64,000 nucleotides of DNA from Patagioenas fasciata (GCF_037038585.1 NC_092520.1:10476001-10540000); one strand, 5' to 3'. Shown: positions 1 to 13,313, numbered from the stretch's first letter. Notes: generated by a model not told the origin, from the letters alone. Numbers and translations: made by a program.

Positions 1-2054
1 AAGACAGCCAACAATTCTAGGGAATTCAGGTCTGCTGCTCTGCCACAAGTCTGGCTTTTCTACCAGGAACTTAGTCATTCCACGAGGCAAGCAACTAATT
101 GCATCAGCATTTTGTCTCTCTGCATGTATCTTTAATTCTGCAGCCTTAAGCTCTTCCAATTTTGCAGCTACTGAGCAAAGCATAAAAGTCTGTATTTTCA
201 AGGTACTAAAAGCAAATAACTTACAACATGGCTCCTTCTGAGGAAAGAAAAGAAAAACTTCTCTCAACAGTAAGTTGATCAACAGCTATTGATGGGAGTA
301 CTGATTGCTCTCTGTCACAGAAAACACATGTCCATTATCAGATAAAGCAACCATTTGTGTAGACCAAGGCACATGAAAGAGTTGTCAGATGATCCATCAG
401 AGCTGTTCAGATGTTTCTCTTTGCCTGCAGGAGAGAATAGCACTCCATGAAGGAGAGCATATTTGATGATAACTGCCTTAAATGTAGCCAGAGATTGAGA
501 AAGCACCTTATTTGGGAGAAAAAGTATCCTACAATGCATATTTCAGTGGTCCCAGCACTCTGAAACAAAAGACAGTGTGATTATTATCTCCAGATATACC
601 TTTCCTTTTTGGCTCAAGTTTTTCAGTTAAGGAAAATCCTCAAGGATGGGAGCACTGTGCTAATGTCACTACCTGACTGACAGCAAAAACCATAGGCTAC
701 TTGAGGATTTCAGTTTTCTTTTAAAAATGTATGAAGGGAGTTAACAGCCACAGCTAGGAAGTCATAAAATGTAACTGTCTGATATGACACGGCTTATGGT
801 ACCCAACAAGAACTATTTGTACTTCAAAAAAGAGATGTAGCTTAAGTCATACCCTCTCCACGGATTTTCTCCCCAGCTGGATGCAACTGGGAGGTTTCTT
901 CTTCCACTCAGCTGTGGAACTTTTCCTGAAATAACTTTGTTTACAAAATACAAGCAAGGCAGGGAAATGGTAGCGCCATCCTTTTAAAAGGAGAAATACA
1001 AACAGGTGAGAAAGTAAAAAATATTGCTGATACATTAAATCTGTCAGTTTTTCTCAGGCAAAAGAAGAAAAACATAACTATCACCATCATACATTATCAT
1101 GCCAAGGCAAAATGAGTATTGTGAACCCATCTTACTGAACAAGCTGGGAACAAGACTTTAAATGAAAAGAATAAATGTAACTTTACCCAACTGCTTTAAT
1201 AGCATAGAGAATATGATTCTAATCTTTCAAAGTGTTCAAATAAAAAGCCAAGATACATGCACAGGGCCAGCTCTTCTAAAGGGAGTAATAGAAAGTGTGA
1301 CTCTTTAAAACTTTAACAGATGTTTCTGAGATTTCTACAGTGGCATACAGATACGTTAGAAGAAAGGGATTTCAGTGAAGATTATATGACTTTATGCTGC
1401 CTCAAGGAGAGAATTGTTCATAAACAACTCAATGAATTGTGCAACGTATCTTGTGCATCAGCACAACTCATCAGTATCAGAGGCATACGATTGCATCTAA
1501 ATCTAAAGATCAGCTGCAAGGATAGACAATTCAATTCTCCTACTACTGCTAAGAAAAACTTGGTATCTAATATGGGAAAAACACTACAAAAGAGGAAATC
1601 CAAAAGTATATATGTTCATTTTCATGGAAATGCTTTGCATTTGCATTCTGTTTGAAAGATTACTGACCTAAGGATTCTTCTTGAAACTGCTTATGAAACT
1701 GCAACATTTAAGTCATCCAGAGAGGATGCTGCATTTCAGGGCATGCCATACAAAGCTATTTCAGGCAAATGACGACTTGCAGCTCTGAACCATGTGCTCA
1801 TTAGCCCTCCAGATTTTCATAATGTGGCTTCTCAGCATTTTCTAAAAAATCAGACCCCAAGAAGTACCTTTAAACATTCAAAGGTTAGGGTATGGATGGT
1901 GACAAGATTTTTAAAGCCTGATCCATGTCCTGTATCTGCCTTCTTCTAAAAATATTACCATGTCCCCATAATCAAAGTATCTCTGTACCTCTAATGGCCC
2001 TGTACTGCAGAGCTCACATCTACAGCTGCTGGGAAAACAAGGCACTGACAGTCA

Positions 2055-2125
2055 GGGTGCCTTGCCCAAGACACGAGTAAAAGCCAGACAGGGAAAGGAC
2101 TGGGTTCCAAGACACACCCCTACTC
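2055..2125 (+). repeat. MIR-like SINE relic
   Basis: The sequence around CTTGCCCAAGACAC followed by AGCCAGACAGGGAAAGGACT and GGGTTCCAAG follows the layout of the MIR core and 3' region (gacttgcccaag-gtcac, then an agcc-agg-tgggact block). MIR is an ancient amniote CORE-SINE that survives as diverged relics in birds. The match was made by eye and the boundaries are approximate. Confidence 0.45.
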
Positions 2126-3731
2126 CCTTCAAGCTACACTAATGTCCTGGTTTCCTTTTTATTCTATGTCTTTTTTAAAATATTACTGAATTTCTCTCTG
2201 TTGTTTTCCAAAGATGTAATCTGATCACAGAGTTTCTATTCAAAGTTTCTTGTGATAACTGCAGCTGAAGCCTTGAGATCATTGTTTAAATTTATCCATC
2301 TAAAAGCTTCAGCTGAACATTATTATTCTGACAACAGTTTTTCTAGACAGGGCTGATGAAATTAACTGAAGATGAGAGCCACAAATGAAGATTTTATTCC
2401 AGATTAATACCTGCATTGTTAAGGGTTGACAAGGTGTATGAACATAGTGAGGTTTTAATCTAGTAAGTATTTTGATCCTAAGAAAAAGAACCAGGGCTTT
2501 GGCCCTACCTCTGTTTTGATGAGTGTGAGAGAGCTCTAATTTAATGGGGTAAGCATTTCTCAACATTTCTGCCCAAAGACAGGAGGTAAAATTCTACCAG
2601 CAGAATCCCTGGATGCTCTGCAGAGATCCTGATACTGCTGAGCACTTGCACTTAGTATATGTGTTTTTGAGAAAACCTGAGTCCCTGAACAGCTGGTTAT
2701 TAAATACAAGATGTGGGGAAGGTCTGTGTCCTCCACTCTGAGGTGAGTGTCAGGGAGCAGCAACTGTTGAGACAAGATCTCAGTTAAAGTGCAATCTACA
2801 ATCTCTTTAGACCATTTCCACCTCTTGTAACTGATAAATTTATTCAGTGATGACTTCCTGAGCTTGATGCTGATAATTCCCTCCTACCAATATCTTCTGA
2901 TCAAGCATGGAATCACCTTTTTTCATGCACCTGCATCTGTTCTCCTTACAGCATCTTCCCACCTCCTCTTTTCCAACCTGGCACATCAAGTATCTTCTGT
3001 CAAGCCAAGGTCACCCTGTAAACAGCAAGGGATCAGGGAAAGGATCTAAGGATTGAAACAAAGTGAAGAGTTGAGCAGACAAAGCCCAGATACAAAGCAG
3101 GAGAACTGAGAATGTTTTGGAGGATTAATTTTGCTTTCCAAACACATACAGTAGTTGACTTGAAAATGTCGATATGAACTCTTACCATACCGCAGCCTTT
3201 GAACTTTCTGCCTTCAAGTTGAAGAACAGACAAACAGCCCTGCAGACAGCTAATGGGAGAAACTTTGGCAGAGAAAAATGAAAGGAGCAGCTGAGGTCAG
3301 AGGTATGGGTAACAGCTGCTATGGGGTTTATGTGGCAAGTTTTTGGTAGCAAGAGGGCTGCAGGTGTGGCTTCTGTGAGGCGATGACAGAATCTGCCCTG
3401 ATCTCAGACAGAGTCAATGCCAGTTGGCTCCAAGATAGACCCTTTGCTGGCCAAAGCTGAGTCCATCAGCAACAGTGATAGTTCCTATATGAAAATATAT
3501 TTAAGAAAAACTAAAAACACAAATCTGTGCAACAATAGCTGAGAGGAGAGATAATACGTAAAACAACTGTGCAGACACCAAGATTAGTGAATAAGCTATA
3601 CCTGGGGAAAGACTCTTTCCTGAAAGGTGGCCTGCTTCATGAAGTTTTTGGACTCATATAGCTAATCACTTCTTCTTCAGATGGTTCTGCCTCTTTGGTG
3701 ATGTCAAACAACCATTGTGTAACCATACTTT

Positions 3732-3880
3732 AATCATAGAATTGTTTTGGTTGGAAGAGACCCTCAGGATCATCGAGTCCAACCATAATCATGTCCATAG
3801 GTATTTCCTCTAAATGCCTTTTAAACACCTCTAGGGATGGTGACTCCACCACTTTCCTGGGCACCCTTGGTAACAGTGGA
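3732..3880 (-). mobile_element. CR1 LINE 3'-end fragment, antisense to TYR
   Basis: On the + strand it begins with AATCATAGAATTGTTTTGG and TTGGAAGAGACCCTCAGGATC, then GAGTCCAACC, and runs on to a block reading as the complement of the CR1 'gtggtggagtcaccatccct' segment. This is the reverse complement of the standard avian CR1 3' end, so the element lies on the - strand. The - strand frame carries the typical degraded CR1 tail peptide, including VESPSLEVFKRHLE. It is 5' truncated, as most avian CR1 copies are. Confidence 0.9.
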
Positions 3881-4299
3881 TACAAAATAGAGTACTGAGC
3901 AGCTGGCAACAGGACCATTCAAAATCAGCCATAAATGTTTCTGAGGAGGAAGGACTGAGGTCTTTATTCTTTCTCTCTATGCCTCACAAACATGTGAATT
4001 GCCAAGCAGAAATTGCAGTCATGTCACAGCAAGACAGCGAATCACATTTGTGAAATTTAAAAGCATATTCAGCCATTCTGCAGCTCTGCAGGCCTTTGCG
4101 TTTTGTAGGTTTGTGTAGGAACTCAGGACTGAGGTAGCTAACCCTGAATGATTTGGAAAACACTATGCACAAATAAACACAAGTTATTGCATGCAACTCT
4201 GTCCCCAGGGTTCATGAAAAAAATCTACACTTTTTTAATCTTCAAGAATAAAAGTTCTGGCAATCTCCACTGTTAATAGACATATTTTTTCTTCTACAG

Positions 4300-4481
4300 C
4301 ATTTTTGAGCGATGGCTAAGAAGACACAGGCCCATGCTAGAAGTTTACCCAGCAGCCAACGCACCCATTGGGCACAATCGAGAAAATTACATGGTCCCCT
4401 TTATTCCCCTTTACAGAAATGGAGAATTTTTTAAATCCTCAAGGGAGCTGGGGTATGACTACGAGTATCTGCAAGAACCAG
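4300..4481 (+). CDS. TYR: Tyrosinase, coding exon 4
   Basis: Tyrosinase is the copper monooxygenase that oxidises tyrosine to DOPA and dopaquinone in melanosomes, the first step of melanin synthesis. This exon encodes the last part of the lumenal catalytic domain. The frame reads [11 protein letters not shown], then a block with [24 protein letters not shown] and [11 protein letters not shown], which matches vertebrate tyrosinase almost residue for residue. The acceptor is TTCTACAG at 4292-4299 and the donor is G|GTAATA at 4481/4482. The length of 182 bp equals human TYR exon 4. The first C completes a serine codon begun in exon 3, and the last G starts an alanine codon finished in exon 5. 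The copper-ligand histidines lie in upstream exons. The internal ATG at 4334 is not a start codon. No frameshift or stop is present, so the gene looks functional here. Confidence 0.97.
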
Positions 4482-4506
4482 GTAATATTACTTTTTGGGG
4501 TAAATA

Positions 4507-4526
4507 TTTTTTTCTTTTTTTTTTTT
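4507..4526 (+). repeat. Poly-T tract just inside TYR intron 4
   Basis: A run of T interrupted by one C, starting 25 nt after the exon 4 donor. It is a simple low-complexity tract with no assigned function. Confidence 0.85.
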
Positions 4527-4655
4527 GCCTATAACCTGGAATATGTCTGTTAAATAAGAAGATATTAAAAAATATTTATATTCCAGATTTTTCCCTGAAG
4601 AGAGTCCCAAACTGTACATGCTTGTTTTCATATTTCTGGTCTGATGTAAAGTCAA

Positions 4656-4748
4656 CACAGAATCATCGTGGTTGGAAAAGATCTTTAAGATCATGGACTC
4701 CAACCATTAACCTATCACTGCCAAGTCCACCTTTAAAACATGTCCAAC
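4656..4748 (-). mobile_element. CR1 LINE 3'-end fragment
   Basis: The + strand reads CACAGAATCATCGTGGTTGG, AAAAGATCTTTAAGATCATG and GACTCCAACCATTAACC, the reverse complement of the avian CR1 3' terminus. It is short and diverged, lies antisense to TYR, and the 5' end of the fragment is approximate. Confidence 0.85.
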
Positions 4749-7700
4749 CAAAAATCAGTAACTGACATCAATCCTACCTATGCTAGCCTATTGAGAGCAG
4801 CATCTGACCCAAATGTTCAGCTCATGATCAGAAATGGAGAGGAAAAGTGCTGGAATTTGAGTCTGCCATTTGACTAGCTCAGCTGCTGCTGTGCAACACA
4901 AGTGGGAATCAGTGGGATTTTCCGATTTCTGGATATGATTTAAAGGAAGATAGATGCAAAGCTCATTTCTGGTTTACAAATGTAATCTGATGACTTCAAT
5001 ACGCAAAGTAAAATTCATCTCTGTAGCAAAGGCCAACACAAGGTCTGTGCAGCATTTAAAATACTGCTCCATCGACTTTGTACTTGCCCTATGGTTGTTC
5101 ACACAGAATGCAAGTGAATCATTCATAATACTTATTTCATTTAATCAAATGAATTTTGCACTATTTAGAGATGGCTTTGACTTGCATTGCTGTTCAGAGG
5201 TAGTTTTGACTTGGGCATCTTGGCCACCCCCAGGTACAAGGAGGACAGAGGCCCTTGGGACTAGTTAATGTGAAACATCAGGTAGAGCAGGTCTCATGCT
5301 CATAGTAGTGAACCTCATGGTTTTGCTTGAGTAGTACCAGTTTCCTTGTAGTTTAGGGAAGGTTTACATTATGTTAAAGATAAAACATTACCTGGAACTG
5401 ATTGCTCAGATACTTTGGCCTCATCCTTTATAAATTTGGGCCATTAGAATGATCTTACATTCACCAGTGACAAAAGCTAGCTAGGATGTGGGATGCAGTT
5501 ATCCTTGCAGAGCATTGGCCACTGAACAAGCAGGTTACTGGACATGTTTGCTTTCCCTGTTTGAGGCAGAAACCTTTCTGCGAACCTGCCTCTTTGATTA
5601 AAAGACAATTATGAGCTGCAAGTCCAATAACTACATAGGAAAAGCACCAGGGACTTTCTGACAACGCTAGCATTCTCATAGCTTGCTTTTTATCTTTATC
5701 TAAACAATTCCAGTTCTCAGGGCATTTCTGCTTATTAGATAGACTTTGATTACTAATGGGGGTGTAACGTTTATGCATACTTAACAAACTGTCCAGTCAT
5801 GCATTTGTCTTGTTCACTTACTTCTCCAGTAAAATCTAGCTAGTGATCTGCAGTCATCCAGAAAGCACTTTTTCAGACTATTTTATGTGTAATGAAAAGA
5901 ATCTGTGAATCTCTTGTATAATTGTTAAGGTTGTTTTAGTGCTATAACCCAGAGACAGAAGTCAATATTTTTTCTAATATGCCGTAAACAATTTGGTCGA
6001 CCCCAATTATTCAGACAGAAAATAATGTAATAAATGAATCAAATATATTCTCCAAATTATTTTGGTCTTATTAGTAGCAGTTTTGCCTTTTTATTCTTGT
6101 TTCCATAATTTAATTCCTGATCAAACCAGAAATAATCACACATATTTTAATGAAAGCCGATAGTTTACTAAAATAATATTATTCCTAGAATTGTAACACT
6201 TTAAAAAGTGCAAAACACCACATCTTCAGAAATACTGGGTCCTGAATTGGTACTGCAAAAGGAAGCAAGTGGTAAACCATTTACCATTTAACAATTCACT
6301 TCTGTTGCCTCCTGGTCTCTTCCCTTTTCCCAGGAGAACACACAGTCCTCAGAAAACAAAATTCTTACTAAATTCTGCCCACATAGAACACAGAGGTTAG
6401 GAAAGTAGTTCCTTAATTATTTTGAAAGATCAACACAATTCAGCCTCGTTTAGGAAGCCCAGATAATCCTCGGAAGTCACTCAACTCCTTGTTAATCTCA
6501 CTGAGAAGAGGAGAGTTTAAGCTATTTCTTATCTGAAGAGAAGAACTGGTTACAGATGGAAATGGGCCGGAATCTCAAAAAGCAGATTTTCTCACTACTC
6601 CAAGTGTTTAAACCCAGAATTTTGTCCAGATAGGAATGATGGGTTCCTGCTTAGAGGAACACAGGAGTAAACAGGAACTTCTTGGTATAGGAGCTGATGC
6701 AGGAAAACCTGCCGACTCTTCCAAAAGGTCCCATGTACTCAAGGGAAATTCTGTGACTGGCAGCCAGGAGTTACTGGACAAATAAGAAAAAGTGACAAAG
6801 GGAAAAAAAAGTAAACCATAGCAGTGAAGATCTGGGTGGTTGAGAAGCAGCAGCGGGTCTGCAGATCTTCCAAATGAAAAGGAAGAGGAAAGGCAGAGGA
6901 AGAGGACAGGACAGAGTGAGGAATGAGCACACTAGCCAGATCTTGTTTGCTTATAGAGGAAGGAGCTGAAGGAAAGCATCAAGGGCAGGAGTTCTGAGTT
7001 ACAGCACCAGCGACTTGGTAGAAATGAAGCAGGACTATGCAGAGCATGCTGAGGCTCGTTATAAGAAATAAACCTTGGAAAGAATCCAATGACAAAATGG
7101 CATTTTAATGCTAAATTATATCATTGGTGTTCTCCGGAGGAAAAGCTGATGCCTGGAGCCCTGCTTTCCACTGGAAAGCAAATCAGTGTGTGACAGTAAG
7201 TGGTTATTTTAATTGCAGCTTCATTTATTTTTATACCTATGACAGCCCTGAAGCAGAAGTGGTCACAAACAGTGTGCATAGAAATCCATCTCTCAGGAAT
7301 CAAAGACACATGTCAGAATCTAGTTACTGCAGAGCTGATCTGAGCAGAAACTGGAGCAGACACCCAGCTTTCCCTGACACGAGAACCGTGCACTGTAAAA
7401 CCACAACTCGGACGGCTTACTGAAAGCAAACATTTGCTAGCATCAATAAAAAAGATTGGGAAGACTAATGGCACCACCTAGCAATAGCTGTCAAAACAAT
7501 TTTCTATGGAAAGAGCTGTTTCAAGCACTTACATTTCAGGGCCTGAACTAAGTATTTTCTATTCTTTTTTCCTTCCAGAAATAGGAATAGATAACTTCAT
7601 AGACACAGCTTTGACTTTTCCCCAGAAAATCTCCCTCTCTCAGTGGGAACAATTTGATGACCACTACATGTGTACCTCGGTGATTCACAAGTTCTTTGTT

Positions 7701-9603
7701 TTGTTTTGTTTTTTTTTTTTAAAAGAAGAGAGCTACACAATTATACACCCAGGAATCTAACCATCAGTTGCAACTTTTGAACACTTTAACCAGGGATCTT
7801 TGACACTTAGGGCAAAGAAGGGATAAGAGCATTGTGATTACAATGCAGAAGGCCAGGTTGCTCATGGGTGTGTTGCAGAAGGAGAGCTCAGACCCAGAGT
7901 CTGACAGTAGCTCATTTTTATTTCTGGTTTGTTTTTTTTTTTTTCAGCAATTTGTTTACAAAATCACATTAATTTATGTACAAATATAGTTCCACCATGG
8001 AGAGACTCCATTGACTCTCCCGACTTCGGAGACACAACGTGAAAGGGCAATGTTACGCATGTAAAAGTAATAAATAGTGACAATAAAATAGTGACATACA
8101 CAATAAAGTGTGGATGTTGGGACAACAGAAAGTAATTAAAGGTGACAATACTTGAGAAATTATACCTTGGAAAGTGGAGTACATCTATGAATTAAATGAA
8201 AGAAGAGAGCATTTTTGTCCCTGGGTTTTCTTCAGGCAAAGATAAGGAAGTATAGATTAAGGTTAACTAAAACAGAAGGAGAGAAAGCAGGATGCAAAAA
8301 TATATTTCTCAGAAAGAAGAGTATAAGCAGATACTTTGACAGTTACATAATGATGCTTAATGGAGGAACAGAAATATGGATTTTAAAAACAAAGGTGTTT
8401 TGTTTTCCTGGGAGCCATTTAGGGTTGGGAGACTATATTTTGGTGAGTTGTTAACACCCTAGTAGCATACAGTGTGGTGATATCAGGTATCCTATGGCCA
8501 GATCCCACCTCTTTTTTTGAGAAATTTATATAAGTAAACTGTGAAAGAGTGCTTATGAAGCGCAAGTCTTAACTAAGTTGTCAAAAAGTAAACAGTAATG
8601 CTCTATAAATATACTCAGGAATTTTTATCTCATTTCAGTAGCCCAAAATAATCAATTTTTGCTAGTTATCTGCTCTGCAGATGTGCTCTCATTGCCCTTG
8701 AGTAGGCAGGACTCCACAGCAATGTTACTGCACAGAAAGTAACAGGCAGAGACAACTCTAATCAACTTCAGCACTGAAAAATGTATTATAAAACTGTTGT
8801 TAGCCATGCAGAAATGGTCTGGTTCTCACTGTTTCTAGAGACAGTCACATGATGAAGAATGTGTCATAGTTTCCTGATTTACCCACTTTGGGCAAAAGGC
8901 AGAACTGAAAGGGAGCAGCTTGAATTTACACCAGTAGATACTGTAGTTCTACCGTAAGCAATGCTCTACCACTCATTGCAGTTCAGACATAGTGCACTAT
9001 GGCTGACAGTCTGCTCCAGGCTTTCTCTCATTCTTCTCAGAAGACAACATTACAAAAGACTTTCCAAGGTGTAATAATGAGGAACCCTTGATTAAGTTAG
9101 TGGGAGCTGTGAACTTTCCATCACTGCAGAGAAATGTGATTCTGCCTTAAGACAGACCAAGGGACTCAATAACTTGAATCCCTCCTGGTTCATCTTCCCA
9201 GTTTTTGATTGTGGAAGTCTCACCGGTATTTCCTTTGATCACCCAGTAGTGGAGCATACACACACAAGACACAACAGAAACCAAATAGAAATAACTTGCC
9301 CACCAGGATAAGAACAAAATTGCGAGTTTGACCTAATAAAATACGTTTGTGCTGACTCAAGGTTTGCTTTAAAATCTGGTTCCCATTCACCAACCATGTT
9401 AGGGATAGAAAAGCATGTAAAATCAAATAGCAAGACTGCCAATGTATCAGTGGGGCTATGGCAAAAGATAAATGACAGAAAATTTGGTTTGTTTACTTCT
9501 TGACTGGCCAGAGTTTTTTATTTCTAATTTGTTGAATTAATCTTGGAAAGACTTTGCCATCCTCTAGTTTACATAGAAGGAATATCTAAAATACATAAAC
9601 ATT

Positions 9604-9655
9604 CTTTCTTTTTACATTTTTTAATTTTTTTTTAATTTTTTTTAATACTATGAGG
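9604..9655. repeat. T-rich low-complexity tract
   Basis: A (T)n(AA)(T)n run of about 50 bp inside TYR intron 4. Nothing suggests a specific function. Confidence 0.8.
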
Positions 9656-11410
9656 CTTTTTTTCATCCTTGGGATCCATGATATCAATGATGTAGTTTGA
9701 CATTTCTATAAAAGGAAGATCTCAGGATGCCCAACAATAGATTTGCCATAGTACATTTATTTGACCATCAAGGAAAGTCCACATTATTACCCTAAATAGA
9801 GGAGACACACGTTGTTTCACCTTAAAATTACACTGTTGTTGTTTCCTACCCTCTCAATGACATCCAGCAACCCAAAATGGATTTCTTGATATTTTAAAAT
9901 CACATTAAAAATATATATATGTGATGTATTAAGACTAAGGAATTATTTGTTGCTGCTAGCTAGAGCTAACCTTCTCTTTGAGAAGAAAAAGTATCTCAAG
10001 AGCTGAACACTAAGACCATGGCTGAGGTTAATCACCCATATTTTCCTAACAGAAAGATCAAGATGAGGAGATACTGGTATTATTGACTAGGGGGAGGGTA
10101 GATATCAAGCAACAGTCTGACCTGGCTTCTTCTTGTTTTGTCATGAACCTATTGAGAGAAAGGGCAGTTTTAATCGATGTTCATGGTCATTTCCAGGAAG
10201 GATTATAATTTCAATGAAGCACTGGTACAAAAGGAAGACAATTTGTGTTGTCTAATGTCTCCCACAAAGCAGATGTGTGTTGTCCCCACCACCACCACTC
10301 TGTTGACACTTTTTTCCACAGTTGCTGCACTCTTGGGCCTTGCACAGTTAGAGACTGAAGAATTACAGCAAAGGAATACTTTGAATCCCAGTTTGCATTA
10401 TTTTGGCTGGGAAGCCAGTTCAGTCATAGTTCACTGTTGTGTTATATTCACAGGTTAACATACTACAGGGTGTCCTGGGGTGCTCCTTCCTCTGACACCC
10501 AGGAGTTGCCATGACAACTTCATGATAGCAATGTCAAACAGCTTTTGTGCAGCGAAAGATGCACAGTAGATGCCAGGAGGTGGCTTTTGGCTTTGAGCTC
10601 ATTACGGAAGCTGTATGGACTGAGGCTGAAAGCAAGAGAAGGACATGTTTCACTGATTATCAGGATACAATAAAATATATTAATCCTTTCTGAAAGGGCC
10701 TGATATAAATTGTGACACTTCATGATCTCAAAGTCATGTTAAATTTTACCAGGGACAAGACAGCTCAGACCTCCAACTAATATTGATGGAGGAGATGATT
10801 TGAAGACAAATTATGAATTTAAGTTGTCACTTAGAAAACCCTCATATCCCAGACATATTCTGCAAGAAAAAGAACTTTGTGACAATGCTCTTTTTCCATA
10901 GCATTAGAACAGTATCAAATTCTTGTTATGCATCAGTTTTCCTTTATCATCTGCATACTGCAGTTTAAATAGTCATATTGTTTCTAATTGAGGCATTTTT
11001 TAAATATAAACATACAAGAGTTGAGGTAAAAAAAAACTTAGGAGTTACAAGGTCAAGTACACAAAATTAAAAAATGCCAGCATTTAAAGTTGTCTCTAGC
11101 CATAACTCATGCTCCACCTCTACATGTACGCATTATCTTCAATTGCACAGTATTTTTCCCCATACTCCCACCTCATTCACTACACAGAAGAGACAGTATT
11201 CATTAAGAACCAGATGCCCAATCTTTTTTTACTTATGATTTTTGTTTTCTCAGTTAAGCAGCCTGTAGCCTAATGTATGGTTTATTGCATACTTTTGAAT
11301 TGCTACCCTGAAGATGCTTCCTCTAACATTTTTTTGGTGCTGATCACCATAGCAGCTGAATCCTGCAGAAATACTAATTTATATTCACAATACAAAGGAT
11401 TTAGTGAATG

Positions 11411-11495
11411 GTACTATCCTCATTTGACAGATGAGAAATGAAAGATTAAACAGATAATGTACCTCATACCCAGAGGTTTGCGGGGTTGCCTCTGA
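11411..11495 (+). repeat. MIR-like SINE relic
   Basis: TACTATCCTCATTTGACAGA followed by TGAGAAATGAAAGATTAAAC matches the MIR stretch 'attatccccattttacagatgaggaaactgaggc'. The downstream part is strongly diverged. It lies within TYR intron 4. Assignment is by eye from the MIR consensus. Confidence 0.6.
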
Positions 11496-13055
11496 AACAT
11501 CAAGAACATAATTTTTTTTTGTAATTCTTAGTGTTATATAGCATTTATATGTCTAATGAGGTCAGAAGCAGAAGGCTGAACATGCAGACTCTTGCAAATA
11601 CAACCTCAGAATACAAAGTTGGATTAACTGGAAAACAAGGACCAGATAAATAGTAACTAAACATTCCCCAAAGTGAACCTGAATTGGAGGGACAAACAAG
11701 CTGTATTGAGCCTAAACTCACCTAAATTTTAATTATGTCTCAGAAAGTGCTTCAGACATCAAGTGCTAAGGCTAGCTTAACCTTAAAGGTGCTGCAAATC
11801 AAAACCATCTTTTCAGAGTACAGCGCACATAACAGCACAAACTCAGAAGCACCATGATCCAAGAAGATATATGGAATTACTTTTCTGGGCACAAGTGAAA
11901 ATGCAAGATGGCAGGAAGATATTTATAACCTTTTTGGAGGGGGTATAACCACACTAAATAAGGTTGAATGCATCTAAATCAGTCTAGATGCATGAACAGT
12001 ATATAAAATAAACCATGTTAGGGCTTCCCCCCATAGGGGTCCCATTTTCTTTCCCTAATAGACAGCAATTACAGCTACTAGTAGTAATACCAGACAATAA
12101 TTGGGAGGAGTGGATTTCAAATACTCCTTGGCCCAAGAGGACAGGTATTCTTATTTCTCAAATTCAAGCCAACAGCTTCTTGGGTGCATTGTGAAGATGT
12201 CACCTTTCAACCTCTATTGTGAAGTGAGAGCCCTGTATGGCAGGGTTTTTGTAACTCATTAAGCCATAGTGAGAGAAACAGAGACACAGACATATAGATT
12301 TGTATCACAAAGGAAAAACGAAACTCAGTATCTAACCAGTGAGAAGCTGCCCTGGGTTCATCAAAGAAAGAGTTCTCCAATTCTTTCTTTAAGGATTTCT
12401 TGTGCAGAGAGTGATCAGAGAATAATTGTCTACTGCATCAGCCCACACAAGAACTATTGAGCAGGTGGCAGGTTCAAAATTAGTGAAAGGAAGCAATTTT
12501 TTCCCACCCAACATGTGGTTAAGGCAAGGATCGCTTTGCTGCAAGAAGCTGTGATGAAAGTTCAAAGAGTAGCTAGAAAAGCTGATGGAAGGGAAAAAAA
12601 AAATCTCTAATAACTGTTATATACAATGCACCACCTCTGGTTCAGGAAATTCTGGAGCTGCAAGTTGTTGGAGACCAGGTAAGTATTTTTCTGACAGGAT
12701 CATAATCGGCTTGACCTGTTCTTAAACTCTTCCTAGTACTCTACTTTGGTTATTGTTGCCAACAGGATGCTGAGCTAACAGGAACTTTGGACACATTATA
12801 TCAAACTTTTTACCTGATAGTCTTGCAGTTTTGACAAAACCATGAAGAGCACTGGAAACAATGAACTCTATTCTTGCCTCTAACTGAATGTTTGAGAAAC
12901 AGACTATAAGGATTTAAGAGATTTGTTTAAAACTGTTTGTTACCTTCAGACAACTTTTACCAATGTAGTCTCTTTTTTCATTCAGCCTTCCAGTATTATC
13001 TGTTATAAAACTTCTGGAAACTGACAGTGCATTGCATCATGTAAAAGGACCTTAA

Positions 13056-13083
13056 TTTTTTGTTTTGTTTTGTTTTGTTTTTT
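13056..13083 (+). repeat. (TTTTG)n microsatellite forming the exon 5 polypyrimidine tract
   Basis: Four near-perfect TTTTG-type units (T6 G T4 G T4 G T4 G T6) run straight into CCCCAG, the acceptor of TYR exon 5. The tandem repeat therefore is the polypyrimidine tract, so changes in its copy number would change the tract length seen by U2AF. Confidence 0.9.
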
Positions 13084-13089
13084 CCCCAG

Positions 13090-13313
13090 CACTTGGCTCT
13101 TTCCAGGAGTTTTTAATACCCTACCTTGAGGAAGCCCGTCAGATCTGGGCTTGGTTGGTTGGAGCAGCTGTGATTGGAGCCGTCATTACTACTCTGCTCA
13201 CAGGGCTCATTCTGTTCTGCCGGAAGAAAAGACAAAGAACTTCTTCAGAGATACAACCCTTGCTCATAGAAAGTGAAGATTACAACAATATGTGTTACCA
13301 GTCCAATTTCTAG
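13090..13313 (+). CDS. TYR: Tyrosinase, last coding exon (membrane anchor and cytoplasmic tail)
   Basis: This exon joins exon 4 in frame (G|CA = Ala) and encodes 73 further residues plus TAG at 13311-13313. In order it shows the end of the lumenal domain (LGSFQEFLIPYLEEARQIW), one hydrophobic transmembrane helix of about 24 residues (WLVGAAVIGAVITTLL to LILFC), a basic stop-transfer patch RKKRQR, then the cytosolic tail. The tail holds the acidic dileucine signal EIQPLL, of the [DE]xxxL[LI] type that AP-1/AP-3 adaptors use to route tyrosinase to melanosomes, and a YNNM motif of the YxxPhi type. This matches the human layout, where the corresponding signal is EKQPLL. The acceptor is CCCCAG. 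The ATG at 13065 lies in intron 4 and is not used. No inactivating change is seen. Confidence 0.97.

Larger units (their letters stand above)
1..4299 (+). other. TYR: TYR intron 3 (3' part)
   Basis: Non-coding sequence upstream of the recognised TYR exon 4. It ends in a pyrimidine-rich tract and a CAG acceptor at 4297-4299. No upstream exon was found: the copper-B histidine segment that exon 3 encodes in other vertebrates is absent, so the window opens inside intron 3. The stretch contains a MIR-like relic (about 2055-2125) and an antisense CR1 fragment (about 3732-3880). The short ORFs in it have no recognisable protein similarity. Confidence 0.85.
4482..13089 (+). other. TYR: TYR intron 4
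   Basis: An 8.6-kb GT-AG intron between two confidently identified TYR exons. It contains a CR1 fragment (4656-4748), several poly-T tracts (about 4507-4526, 7709-7720, 7932-7944, 9604-9655), a MIR-like relic (about 11411-11495) and a (TTTTG)n run directly at its 3' end. The candidate branch site is TTAAT at 13052-13056, with the branch A at 13055, 35 nt before exon 5. ORFs of up to 108 codons within it show no recognisable similarity. I see no RNA gene or further exon. Confidence 0.9.

Noticed and set aside
4334..4534. ORF starting with ATG inside TYR exon 4
   Set aside because: It is the exon 4 frame running into intron 4. The ATG is an internal Met of tyrosinase, and the acceptor at 4299 and donor at 4482 define the real coding segment.
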